27,036 nt of DNA from NCBI GenBank assembly GCA_023255285.1, contig JALRIY010000006.1:1-27036 (forward strand). The letters run 5' to 3'. This document shows positions 17,505-25,548 of the stretch, in pieces; position 1 is the first letter of the stretch; the number at the start of each line of letters is the position of its first letter. Below the pieces are notes generated by a model that saw only the letters and a program-made list of their open reading frames with translations, was not told where the DNA came from and did no database searches. Made by a program: the position numbers and the translations under genes. Source of the stretch: Algoriphagus sp. Lineage in GTDB: Bacteria; Bacteroidota; Bacteroidia; Cytophagales; Cyclobacteriaceae.

Positions 17505-17804
17505 ACTTATTTTCTATCGCTAGTGTTAAAGGGGGAAATGAAAAATATAGAATATGATTATCCGCAATTATGCCAGTAGTCCCTACAGTCTACTACAACT
17601 TGCGGATAATCGTCGACAGATGACAGTCCAAGGACCACAGCTCATTAAAATGAACTTCAAACCTTATTTTTATTAGGTAACTGGTGACAAAGTGGATAAT
17701 CGTAAACTAAAATTTTCGGAGTACGATAAAATCAGGAAAAAATCAAAGTTGGATTTTAGAAAAACCAAAATTTTGGTATCTTAAAACAATCTTAGCACTA
17801 CCGA
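17505..17804. other. 300-bp intergenic region with inverted and direct repeats
   Basis: This gap before the TPR gene holds no recognisable gene. It contains a perfect 12-bp inverted repeat (17556-17567 and 17600-17611), a third related copy at 17692-17703, and a 40-codon reading frame (17554-17676, beginning MIIRNYASSP) that overlaps the repeats and matches nothing I recognise. The 3' part is A/T-rich and probably contains the TPR promoter, although no clean TAnnTTTG box is seen. Confidence 0.6.
17556..17611. repeat. 12-bp perfect inverted repeat with nested inner stem
   Basis: GATTATCCGCAA (17556-17567) is the exact reverse complement of TTGCGGATAATC (17600-17611). Between them AGTAG (17575-17579) can pair with CTACT (17590-17594), giving a two-tier hairpin. 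GTGGATAATCGT at 17692-17703 repeats GCGGATAATCGT (17602-17613) with one mismatch, 90 bp downstream. No T-run follows the stem, so it is not a typical terminator. It could be a set of regulator binding sites or a structured leader or small RNA. Confidence 0.5.
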
Positions 17805-19226
17805 ATGACTGGAGATCACGACCACGACTGGGAAGAAGACAAAAAGCTTGTTGAGCGTTTTGAAAATTCCCTGAAGTCCAACATGGACTTATATTTCGAA
17901 GAAGAAGAATTGGAGGACATTATCCGGTTTTACTTTGATCAGCAAAAATTTTTAAAGGCGCTCCGTGCCTCGGAATATGCCCTAGAAAAATTCCCCTTTT
18001 CTGTGGAAATCCGCCTCCAAAAAGCACAGTGTCTTATTTTTAATGACGAGTTGGATGAGGGGTTGGAAATTTTGGAGCAGCTGAATAACCTTTCTCCCAA
18101 CAACGAGGACATTGTGTTGGCCTTGGCCAATGCACAGATTTTGGCAGGCAATTTTCAAGAAGGTATCGACTTGCTCGAAAATTACCTTCCCATGGCCGAG
18201 GACAAGGCAGAGGTGTATTATTCGTTGGGAAATTTGTTTCGTGCAAAAGGAGATAATTCCAAGGCCAGTCATTACTTCAAAGAGGCGGTAAAAAACCGGA
18301 TCAACCACGAGGATGCCTTGTTTCAGTTGGCAATGATCACTGAAGAGGAAGGATCCTTTGATGAGATTTTGGATTTTTACCAAGAGTTTATTGATCAGGA
18401 CCCCTATTCTGCTGGAGCTTGGTACAATCTTGGGGTGGTTTACAATCGTCTCGGGAGATTTGAGGAGGCTATAAAAGCTTATGAATATGCCTTAATTATA
18501 GACGATGCATTTGCTTCGGCCCACTTCAACATGGGGAATTCCTTGATGAATACCCAGGATTTTAAAGGAGCCTTAGAAGCGTATCAAAATACGATTAATT
18601 GCGAAGGTGCGAATGCAGAAAACTGCTGCTACATGGGCGCTGCCTATGAAAAGTTGGGAAAGATTGATGAGGCCTTTACTTATTTTAAAAAGTCTGCCAA
18701 GTTAGATGAAGAGTACGACGATGCTTGGTTTGGATTGGGGATGTGTATGCTGAAAAAAGAAAAATTTTTTGAAGCGATTCATTACTTTAAGAAAGCCATA
18801 CATCTCAACAAAGATAATGCAACCTACTGGGTAGGTTTGGCAGATGCTGAGTTTAATCTCGGCAATATGCAGTCCAGTTCCGATGCCTACGAAGAGGCCA
18901 TTAACTTGGAGCCAGGAATCATGGAGGCTTATGTGAACTTATCTATAATTTATTTTGAGCAGAATAGATTTGAGGAATCCATAGATGTCATTCGTGAAGG
19001 AATCGAAGAATTGCCCGAGGAAGCGGAGTTGTATTACCGACTTGTGGTCTACTTGATCAAAATGGGTAAATACAAGGAAGGCTTCACATATTTGGAAAAT
19101 GCATTAACTTTGGACTTTGAAAGGCATGTCCTCCTGTATGAATTAATGCCAGAATTGCAAAAGCAAAAGGCCGTATACAAGATCATTGCCCAGTTTCGGG
19201 ATGAAAATCCCCGCTCAACATCATAA
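17805..19226 (+). CDS. Tetratricopeptide-repeat protein
   Basis: A 473-residue acidic protein made of about eleven or twelve TPR units from roughly residue 34 to the end; a clear one is AWYNLGVVYNRLGRFEEAIKAYEYALIIDD. There is no signal peptide or membrane segment, so it is probably cytoplasmic. TPR arrays bind protein partners; no enzymatic domain is present. The N-terminal 30 residues (MTGDHDHDWEEDKK onward) are charged and probably flexible. The stop is 10 bp before the comA start, so the two are very likely one transcript, and a functional link is possible. Partner and role are unknown. Confidence 0.88.
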   Translation: MTGDHDHDWEEDKKLVERFENSLKSNMDLYFEEEELEDIIRFYFDQQKFLKALRASEYALEKFPFSVEIRLQKAQCLIFNDELDEGLEILEQLNNLSPNNEDIVLALANAQILAGNFQEGIDLLENYLPMAEDKAEVYYSLGNLFRAKGDNSKASHYFKEAVKNRINHEDALFQLAMITEEEGSFDEILDFYQEFIDQDPYSAGAWYNLGVVYNRLGRFEEAIKAYEYALIIDDAFASAHFNMGNSLMNTQDFKGALEAYQNTINCEGANAENCCYMGAAYEKLGKIDEAFTYFKKSAKLDEEYDDAWFGLGMCMLKKEKFFEAIHYFKKAIHLNKDNATYWVGLADAEFNLGNMQSSSDAYEEAINLEPGIMEAYVNLSIIYFEQNRFEESIDVIREGIEELPEEAELYYRLVVYLIKMGKYKEGFTYLENALTLDFERHVLLYELMPELQKQKAVYKIIAQFRDENPRSTS

Positions 19227-19236
19227 TATTTAGCGA

Positions 19237-20007
19237 ATGAATTACGTGCTGAAGAATCTCCCTGTACGGACTGCAAAGCCTCGTAACACGGGATTTACCA
19301 TGGCGATGGACAAAGGACTTAGCTTACGCGAAACGGAAGACTTTGTGGATAGTTGTGCGGATTACGTGGATATAGTAAAGTTTGGATGGGCAACTTCTTA
19401 TGTGACCAACCGATTGAAAGAAAAAATAGCAGTATACAAAGCTGCAGGCATCCCAGTTTATTTTGGGGGTACCTTGTTTGAAGCCTTTATTGTTCGTGGT
19501 CAATTTGACGATTATAGAAAAGTTTTAGACACCTTTGGATTGGAATATGCCGAAGTTTCTGACGGCTCAATCTCTCTCAATCATGATAAAAAATGTACTT
19601 ACATTCATGAGCTTTCCAAGCAGGTGACTGTGCTTTCCGAAGTTGGATCCAAGGATGCAGCCAAAATCATTCCCCCTTACAAGTGGATTGAACAGATGCA
19701 GACTGAATTGGGAGCTGGGGCATGGAAGGTAATCGGAGAGGCTCGTGAAGGAGGGAATGTAGGTTTATTTAGAGATTCAGGAGAAGTACGGCAAGGGCTG
19801 GTGGAGGAGATTTTGACGCAAGTGCCTGAAGATAAAATCATTTGGGAAGCTCCTCAAAAATCACAACAAGTATGGTTTATTAAATTACTTGGAGCTAATG
19901 TCAATCTTGGAAATATTAGTCCTGCTGAAGTAATTCCATTGGAAACTATCCGACTAGGCCTTCGTGGAGATACTTTTGACCATTTTCTTGGTGAAATCAA
20001 ACTTTAA
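19237..20007 (+). CDS. comA: Phosphosulfolactate synthase (ComA) family protein
   Basis: A 256-residue TIM-barrel protein of the ComA family. Family landmarks are KFGWATS (48-54), YFGGTLFE (75-82), AEVSDGSI (105-112), LSEVGSK (133-139) and WKVIGEAREGG. In methanogens ComA adds sulfite to phosphoenolpyruvate to make (R)-phosphosulfolactate for coenzyme M; in Bacillus a homologue serves sulfolactate synthesis. Bacteroidota do not make coenzyme M, so a sulfonate product such as sulfolactate, or a cysteate precursor for sulfonolipids, is the leading inference. Possible comB or comC partners are not in the window. It is tightly linked to the upstream TPR gene and followed by a terminator-like hairpin. 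Confidence 0.85.
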   Translation: MNYVLKNLPVRTAKPRNTGFTMAMDKGLSLRETEDFVDSCADYVDIVKFGWATSYVTNRLKEKIAVYKAAGIPVYFGGTLFEAFIVRGQFDDYRKVLDTFGLEYAEVSDGSISLNHDKKCTYIHELSKQVTVLSEVGSKDAAKIIPPYKWIEQMQTELGAGAWKVIGEAREGGNVGLFRDSGEVRQGLVEEILTQVPEDKIIWEAPQKSQQVWFIKLLGANVNLGNISPAEVIPLETIRLGLRGDTFDHFLGEIKL

Positions 20008-20021
20008 TTCCACTTTAACTT

Positions 20022-20056
20022 AGGCTGATCAAGGGAATGATCAGCCTTTCTTTTTG
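20022..20056 (+). terminator. Intrinsic terminator-like hairpin between comA and popT
   Basis: AGGCTGATCA (20022-20031) and TGATCAGCCT (20038-20047) form a perfect 10-bp stem with a 6-base loop, followed by TTCTTTTT. It has all parts of an intrinsic terminator for the TPR-comA transcript. The T-tract ends 4 bases before the popT ATG, leaving no room for a downstream promoter, so it may act as an attenuator or as a translational element for popT. Confidence 0.8.
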
Positions 20057-20059
20057 AAA

Positions 20060-20995
20060 ATGAATTCCTTAAAAAAATACGGACTAAATTACCTCAAAGG
20101 TATGGCAATGGGCGCAGCAGATATTGTTCCCGGCGTTTCTGGAGGATCGATTGCCCTTATTGCAGGAATTTATCAGGAGCTACTCGATAGCATCAACTCC
20201 TTCCACATAGAAAATTTGCTTTTGTTGAAAGCTTTCCAAATCAAGGAATTCTATGCCCGTGTAAACGGCAATTTTTTGCTTAGTTTATTGCTAGGGATTT
20301 TAACGAGCATTTTTGCTCTTTCTCGGGTGATTACCTTTCTGATGGATGAGTATCCCATACCGCTCTGGTCATTTTTCTGTGGCTTGATTTTGGTAAGTGC
20401 TTTTTTAATTTTAAAAAATATCAAGCGTTGGTCCGGAGGAGTAGTTTTAGCACTTGCCTTGGGAACAGTTTTTGCGTGGCTGGTGACGAATTTACCTCCT
20501 ATGACCACCACTGATGCGCATTGGTTTACTTTTGTCGCTGGTGCTATAGCCATCTGTGCCATGATTTTACCTGGGATTAGTGGAAGTTTTATTCTATTAA
20601 TCTTGGGCAAATACGAAACCATTTTAATGGCTGTCTCCCAGAAAGATATTTTTACTCTTGGATTATTCGCAGCTGGATGCTTGGTTGGTCTACTATCATT
20701 TAGTCGTGTCGTTGCTTTCTTGTTGAGAAGGTATTATAGCAGTACCATTGGGGTATTATCTGGCTTTATGTTGGGCTCGATCAATAAGCTTTGGCCTTGG
20801 AAGCTGGTGACCGCTTGGAGAATGTCTTCTAAAGGCCATCAAACCCCATTTCTTACAGAAAACATCCTGCCTGGGACGTATTTAGAAAAGGTTGGTCAGC
20901 AACCTCATATTGTTTGGGCCATGGGAGCATTTATCTTAGGAATCTTGATTGTTCTATTTATTGAGTGGTTAGCAAATAAGTTACAAGAAGTATGA
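20060..20995 (+). CDS. popT: DUF368 membrane protein, polyprenyl-phosphate translocase PopT-like
   Basis: A 311-residue integral membrane protein with about eight to ten hydrophobic segments and the twin DUF368 motifs GAADIVPGVSGGSIALIAGIY (N-terminal) and MILPGISGSFILLILGKYE (middle), which suggest an internal repeat. DUF368 proteins were recently shown to recycle undecaprenyl phosphate across the inner membrane, the lipid carrier for peptidoglycan and surface polymers. I chose the ATG at 20060 (MNSLKKYG); a TTG at 20054 lies inside the terminator T-tract. The stop overlaps the aroE ATG by 4 bp (ATGA), indicating coupled translation. Confidence 0.88.
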   Translation: MNSLKKYGLNYLKGMAMGAADIVPGVSGGSIALIAGIYQELLDSINSFHIENLLLLKAFQIKEFYARVNGNFLLSLLLGILTSIFALSRVITFLMDEYPIPLWSFFCGLILVSAFLILKNIKRWSGGVVLALALGTVFAWLVTNLPPMTTTDAHWFTFVAGAIAICAMILPGISGSFILLILGKYETILMAVSQKDIFTLGLFAAGCLVGLLSFSRVVAFLLRRYYSSTIGVLSGFMLGSINKLWPWKLVTAWRMSSKGHQTPFLTENILPGTYLEKVGQQPHIVWAMGAFILGILIVLFIEWLANKLQEV

Positions 20996-21732
20996 GAAAA
21001 TTTGGCTTGATCGGCTTTCCTTTGGGGCACTCCTTTTCAAAAAAATATTTTACAGAAAAATTTGCCCGAGAAAATCGTAGCGACTGCGGATTTGAATTGT
21101 ATGAATTTCCTCATGTGGAAAACTTTCGTGTGGTAATTGAGCAAGAAAAAGAGTTGGAAGGTCTTTCTGTAACCATACCCTATAAAGAGCAAATTATCCC
21201 CTACCTAGACGCCTTGGATCCTGCTTGTGAACGAATTGGAGCTGTCAATTGCATTCGAATCCGGGAAGGTAAAAAGACGGGATTTAACACAGATTACCTA
21301 GGCTTTAAACAATCCCTAACCACTTGGCTGGGTGATACGATCCCAAATGCCTTGGTATTAGGTACGGGAGGAGCCTCAAAAGCAGTGCAGCAAGCACTGC
21401 GGGATCTTAACGTATCATTTTTGCTGGTTTCAAGAACCAAGCAAGTGGACCAACTTACCTACCAAGATTTAAGGGAAAATACTACTTGGATGCGAGACTA
21501 TCCCTTGCTGATTAATGCAACTCCATTAGGAACTTTCCCTCAAGTGGAGGGAATGCCAGAGTTGCCTTTGGAACAATTGAATAACCGGCATCTTGTTTAT
21601 GATCTGGTATACAATCCTGCTCGTACTCGGCTGATGGAGGAATGTGCATCTCGGGGTGGAAAAGTAAAAAATGGGCAAGATATGCTCGAATTGCAAGCGG
21701 AAGCGGCTTGGAAAATTTGGAGTAATTCCTAA
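20992..21732 (+). CDS. aroE: Shikimate dehydrogenase
   Basis: A 246-residue NADP-dependent enzyme that reduces 3-dehydroshikimate to shikimate in aromatic amino acid synthesis. Shikimate-binding residues are S14 and S16 (GHSFSK), the catalytic lysine K65 (VTIPYK), N86 (AVNCI) and D101 (NTDYLGF). The dinucleotide-binding loop GTGGAS is at 124-129, with the second-strand motif LVSRTK suiting NADP. Slightly shorter than E. coli AroE but complete. It overlaps popT by 4 bp, and the full motif set argues against a sulfolactate-dehydrogenase role in spite of nearby comA. Confidence 0.95.
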   Translation: MRKFGLIGFPLGHSFSKKYFTEKFARENRSDCGFELYEFPHVENFRVVIEQEKELEGLSVTIPYKEQIIPYLDALDPACERIGAVNCIRIREGKKTGFNTDYLGFKQSLTTWLGDTIPNALVLGTGGASKAVQQALRDLNVSFLLVSRTKQVDQLTYQDLRENTTWMRDYPLLINATPLGTFPQVEGMPELPLEQLNNRHLVYDLVYNPARTRLMEECASRGGKVKNGQDMLELQAEAAWKIWSNS

Positions 21733-21839
21733 GCTGTAGATTCAAAAAGTTTGCTAAATTCTTAGTTAAGGTTAGACAAAAAACACTTCCTGAATCCGTT
21801 TATCGCACTTGTTGGCGGGGGAAAAATGGGGTTTAAGCT

Positions 21840-22436
21840 ATGGATACTTTGCAAAAAACACGTTGCCCTTGGTGCCTAGGGTTTTCGGAATACATTACCT
21901 ACCATGACGAAGAATGGGGAGTACCTGTCTTCGAGGATCGGGTCCACTTCGAATTTTTGGTATTGGAGAGCGCACAAGCAGGGCTCAGCTGGGCAACTGT
22001 TTTAAAAAAGCGAGCCGGTTATAGAAGGGCCTTTGCTGACTTTGATTACAAGGAAGTGGCTCTATTTCCTGAATCCTATGTGCAAGAATTGCTTCAAGAC
22101 AAAGGAATCATTCGCAATGGCATGAAGATTCGTGCAGCCATCAACAATGCGCAGCGTTTTCAGGAAGTGCAAAAGGAATTTGGAACCTTCACTAATTACA
22201 TCTGGGGATTTGTTGGAGGCAAACCCATTCGAAATTCCATCGCTCCTGGAGCACCATATCCAGCCACTTCTCAAGAGTCTGATTTGCTAGCAAAGGACAT
22301 GAAGGCAAGAGGCTTTAAGTTTTTAGGAAGCACGGTGCTTTATGCGCACATGCAAGCTACCGGTTTGGTAAACGACCATTTGGATACCTGTTTTCGGAAG
22401 CAGGAAATCCAGCAGGCACAAAAAAAGGGAGGCTAA
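21840..22436 (+). CDS. tag: DNA-3-methyladenine glycosylase I
   Basis: A 198-residue base-excision repair enzyme that removes 3-methyladenine from alkylated DNA. The structural zinc site is C9, H22, H180 and C184; the spacings of 13 and 4 residues match E. coli Tag (C4, H17, H175, C179). RCPWCLGFSEYITYHDEEWGVP and ESAQAGLSWATVLKKR are typical family blocks, with the catalytic-site glutamate in LVLESAQAGLSW. It starts at ATG 107 bp after aroE, so it may have its own promoter. Its stop codon lies in the loop of the strong terminator that follows. Confidence 0.95.
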   Translation: MDTLQKTRCPWCLGFSEYITYHDEEWGVPVFEDRVHFEFLVLESAQAGLSWATVLKKRAGYRRAFADFDYKEVALFPESYVQELLQDKGIIRNGMKIRAAINNAQRFQEVQKEFGTFTNYIWGFVGGKPIRNSIAPGAPYPATSQESDLLAKDMKARGFKFLGSTVLYAHMQATGLVNDHLDTCFRKQEIQQAQKKGG

Positions 22437-22450
22437 ACCTCCCTTTTTTT
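22420..22450. terminator. Bidirectional intrinsic terminator between tag and nhaD
   Basis: A perfect 13-bp stem (AAAAAAAGGGAGG with CCTCCCTTTTTTT) closes a 5-base loop, CTAAA. Seven T residues follow the G+C part on both strands, so it can stop transcription of tag (+) and of nhaD (-). The tag stop codon TAA falls in the loop and the last tag codons form the 5' arm. Confidence 0.9.
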
Positions 22451-22467
22451 GTTGATTTAAGTGATTC

Positions 22468-23823
22468 TTACAGTTGTGCCATAAGGAGGTATACCGCTGC
22501 TCCAGCAAAATAACCGAGTGCGGCAAGAAGAGAAATACGCTTCAAATACCAGCCAAATTCGATTTTTTCCATGCCCATAGCTGCGACACCAGCGGCAGAA
22601 CCAATAATCAGAATACTTCCTCCGGTACCGGCACAATAGGCGAGATAAGTCCAAATAAAGTCATCCATAGGATATATTTCCATGCTGTACATGCCCATGC
22701 TAGCAGCGACCAAAGGCACGTTATCCACAATAGCGGAAAGTACTCCAATAAGCGTGATGATGATTCGGTTGTCTCCAATGGTATCGTTGAGGTAGCTGGC
22801 AAAGTTGGCCAAGGTACCCATGGATTGTAGGGATCCTACAGCAAGCAAAATACCTAAGAAGAATAAGACGCTAGGCATGTCGATTTTGGTCAATGCATGA
22901 CCAGCAGTGTAATGCTTTCGTTCTGCCTCATCCAAATGTGGATTAATTAATTCGGATACTACCCAAAGTACACCCAGGCCAAGTAGCATACCCATGTAAG
23001 GAGGGAGGTGGGTAACGGTTTTGAAGATTGGGACAGAAATCAACGCTCCAACACCAATCGCAAGCATGAGGTTACCACTAGTTACTTTTGATCCTTCAGT
23101 ATTCTTACTTTCCTTAAATTCTCCCAAAGTTCCTTTCAAGGTAAAGGTAAGGTAGATCATCGGCACAACCGCACAAACAATACTTGGGATAAGTATACTT
23201 TGCATGATAGAAGCTGCGGAGATTTGACCACCAATCCACAGCATGGTAGTTGTTACGTCACCAATTGGAGACCATGCACCACCAGCATTCGCAGAGATGA
23301 CAATCATGCCTGCAAAGAAGAGTCGCATTTGCTTGTCAGGAATCATCTTCCGTATCAAAGATACCATGACAATAGTAGTGGTCAAATTGTCCAACACGGC
23401 AGATAAGAAAAAGGCTACACCACAAACTACCCACAAGAGGACGATTGGATTTTTGGTTTTGATGCGGTCGGTGATGAATTTAAATCCATGGTGTGCATCT
23501 ACCAATTCCACGATAGTCATGGCGCCCATCAAAAAGAAAAGGATTTGGGATATTTCATTGAGGTGATGCCCCAATTGTTCGATAACATATTCTAAATGGA
23601 GTTCACCGGCAGACAGGCTGGCCGCTTTTTCTCCCAATTCATGGATAAAATGGAGGTATCGTTCACTTGTTAATAGGGTTTCAGGGGCTCCTGAAACGGT
23701 GAAAATAGTCCAACAAATTACTGCAGTAAGCAATGCAGAAGCAGTTTTGTTGATCTTGATGGGGTGCTCTAGGGCAATTGCCAAGTAGCCGACCACAAAG
23801 ATGATAATGATTAATAACTCCAT
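22468..23823 (-). CDS. nhaD: NhaD-type Na+/H+ antiporter
   Basis: A 451-residue inner-membrane antiporter of the ion-transporter (IT) superfamily with about a dozen hydrophobic segments starting at residue 1. NhaD landmarks are SAVLDNLTTTIVM (LDNLTTT at 144-150) and SANAGGAWSPIGDVTTTMLWIGG (179-192), and the second half carries SAIVDNVPLVAAS and GTGGSILIIGSAAGVAAMG. It expels Na+ (and Li+) for protons, which fits a marine or saline-alkaline habitat. The start is ATG, and it is separately transcribed, with a 288-bp gap between it and the upstream same-strand gene anmK. Confidence 0.94.
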   Translation of the reverse strand: MELLIIIIFVVGYLAIALEHPIKINKTASALLTAVICWTIFTVSGAPETLLTSERYLHFIHELGEKAASLSAGELHLEYVIEQLGHHLNEISQILFFLMGAMTIVELVDAHHGFKFITDRIKTKNPIVLLWVVCGVAFFLSAVLDNLTTTIVMVSLIRKMIPDKQMRLFFAGMIVISANAGGAWSPIGDVTTTMLWIGGQISAASIMQSILIPSIVCAVVPMIYLTFTLKGTLGEFKESKNTEGSKVTSGNLMLAIGVGALISVPIFKTVTHLPPYMGMLLGLGVLWVVSELINPHLDEAERKHYTAGHALTKIDMPSVLFFLGILLAVGSLQSMGTLANFASYLNDTIGDNRIIITLIGVLSAIVDNVPLVAASMGMYSMEIYPMDDFIWTYLAYCAGTGGSILIIGSAAGVAAMGMEKIEFGWYLKRISLLAALGYFAGAAVYLLMAQL

Positions 23824-24111
23824 TTTTTAGGTTTTTTGGTTGATAAATTAGGTTTAATCTAGGGCTTGATTCGTTCTATTTAGCGATTCTAGTTTCTTTA
23901 TCCCTAAATTCCTAACGCTAGAAGAAGAATTTGAGTTAAGAATTTTGATTTTATCCATAAGGTAGGATTAAGTATTTCGCTCTACTTGTAGAAAAGACGA
24001 ATCTATTGGCTCCAATTATTTTTCTGTTATTAATTTACATGAGCTGTGTTAAAGCTGTTTTATAGGGATTATGGATAATTTTTATGCGTATTGAATTTAG
24101 CATACCTTTTT
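23824..24111. other. 288-bp A/T-rich intergenic region
   Basis: The gap between the end of anmK and the start of nhaD (both minus strand) is A/T-rich and holds no gene that I can support. It probably carries the nhaD promoter, but no clear TAnnTTTG box, strong hairpin or riboswitch-like structure is visible on the minus strand. Confidence 0.5.
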
Positions 24112-25188
24112 TTAGCCATAGACTGTACCCCCCGAAGAGTTTTGACTAGCGCCTGTTACCGATGCGAGGGTATTCACCTCTCCCCGGAGTTTTAGTAGGC
24201 CAAGAAAAGCAAATACAAGGGCTTCTTTGAATTCAATTAGTGCATTACCTGCTTCCACTAGGATCCAATGGTGGTCCAGGTGATGGGCTAATCGTTCAAC
24301 AAAATAGCAGTTGTATGCGCCTCCACCGGTGATTAGAATCCGAGGAGGAAGGGGTGTGGAATAGTATCGAATGACTGAGGCGATTTGAATTGCAAAATGT
24401 TCCACCAAAGTATGCAAAGAATCTACTGGTGACAGGTTAGCTTTTTCTAAACACGGGATAAAAAATTGTTCCAACGATTCTCTTCCCAAGGATTTAGCTC
24501 CAGCAAGGGAATAAAAAGGAAGTGCATTTAATTGATTTAATAGTGGAGTATCTAGGTTCCCCTCTCGGGCCCAATCTCCATTTTTATCGTAGGGACTACC
24601 TAGTTTTTGGGCTTCACGATTGAGAAGTAGATTAAATGGGCTGCAATCAAAGGCAAGCCGTTCCCCATTTTTTTCCAAGGAGAGATTTGAAATTCCTCCC
24701 AAGTTGATACAAAAGTCTATTTCAGGAAAGAGCAAACGGTCTCCAATAGGCACTAATGGCGCTCCTTGCCCACCAAGCTGTACATCAAGCATCCGAAAAT
24801 CGTTTATTATTTTTTTCCCTGAAGCTTGGTGAAGTGCCCATCCATTGCCAATCTGTAAGCTGATTCCTTTTTCTGGTTGGTGAAAAACGGTATGTCCATG
24901 GGAAGCAACAGCCATGGGGTTAAGCTGGTGCTCCAAACAAAATGCGCTTACTTGTTCCCCCATCCATTTTCCAAAAGCTACATCCAATAACGAAAGCTCA
25001 TACCCAGGGAGTAAGTGACTATTTGCCAGTGCTTCCCCTAGAGTTGGGGGAAATGGACAGGTAAGGGTCTGGCCTAGTTGGTAGCTCCATTTTCCGTTTA
25101 GAAACTCAAAATGGCAATTTGCCAAATCCAGTCCGTCGCCAGAGGTGCCTGACATCAAACCAATCAACGAGTATCTTTCTGGAAGCAT
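24112..25188 (-). CDS. anmK: Anhydro-N-acetylmuramic acid kinase
   Basis: A 358-residue sugar kinase that opens and phosphorylates 1,6-anhydro-MurNAc to MurNAc-6-phosphate during peptidoglycan recycling. The ATP-binding signature is LIGLMSGTSGDGLDLA (residues 8-22). Also present are VASHGHTVFHQP, QIGNGWAL, FCINLGGISNLS, ILITGGGAYN and the C-terminal NTLASVTGASQNSSGG block usual for AnmK. Length is normal. It has an ATG start, is divergent from the outer-membrane protein gene, and no partner such as murQ or ampG is in the window. Confidence 0.95.
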   Translation of the reverse strand: MLPERYSLIGLMSGTSGDGLDLANCHFEFLNGKWSYQLGQTLTCPFPPTLGEALANSHLLPGYELSLLDVAFGKWMGEQVSAFCLEHQLNPMAVASHGHTVFHQPEKGISLQIGNGWALHQASGKKIINDFRMLDVQLGGQGAPLVPIGDRLLFPEIDFCINLGGISNLSLEKNGERLAFDCSPFNLLLNREAQKLGSPYDKNGDWAREGNLDTPLLNQLNALPFYSLAGAKSLGRESLEQFFIPCLEKANLSPVDSLHTLVEHFAIQIASVIRYYSTPLPPRILITGGGAYNCYFVERLAHHLDHHWILVEAGNALIEFKEALVFAFLGLLKLRGEVNTLASVTGASQNSSGGTVYG

Positions 25189-25548
25189 GGGTTAAATAAT
25201 GTTAAGTTAATGGGGACAAAGAGCAGCGAAATTTAGGCTATAAAAAAGTTTTCCTTGTTAGTGCCAATTTCACCTTTCTTGTGAAAATTTATTTCCTAAA
25301 TTAATAAATACCGCATTAAGTCAATCTAGCTTCGCTAAAAGAGGGATAGATTCCGTTGCTGGAAGCAGAATTTTAACTAAAAATAAAGGCATGCAGTAGA
25401 CAATTCATGGAATCCTTTTGCGTTAAATTTTGAGAAATAGTTAGATATCTATCTAGTGCGGAATTCAAATCTTTTGATTCATTGCCAAAAGACCACATAT
25501 TTGTAGTCCTAAATTTAGTTCCCTTTGGACTAAATTGAATTCTAAACC
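25189..25548. other. 360-bp divergent A/T-rich intergenic region
   Basis: The gap between anmK (-) and the outer-membrane barrel gene (+) has no supported gene. It contains a short inverted repeat (TTTCAC/GTGAAA, 25268-25286), a plausible Bacteroidota promoter near 25473-25503 for the barrel gene, and TAGTCC/GGACTA arms (25504-25509 and 25527-25532) in the resulting leader. Confidence 0.5.
25473..25503 (+). promoter_or_regulatory. Candidate Bacteroidota-type promoter for outer-membrane protein
   Basis: TTTG (25473-25476), a 19-base spacer and CATATTTG (25496-25503) match the Bacteroidota -33 TTTG / -7 TAnnTTTG pattern with one mismatch. It would give a leader of about 40 bases before the ATG at 25549. 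Confidence 0.45.

Noticed and set aside
17600..17625. Possible XerCD dif half-site (TTGCGGATAA)
   Set aside because: Only the XerC-like arm resembles dif; the second arm needed for a 28-bp site is absent.
20992..21732. AroE-like gene as a sulfolactate dehydrogenase (ComC) partner of comA
   Set aside because: All shikimate-binding residues and the NADP loop of AroE are present, and ComC belongs to a different fold family.
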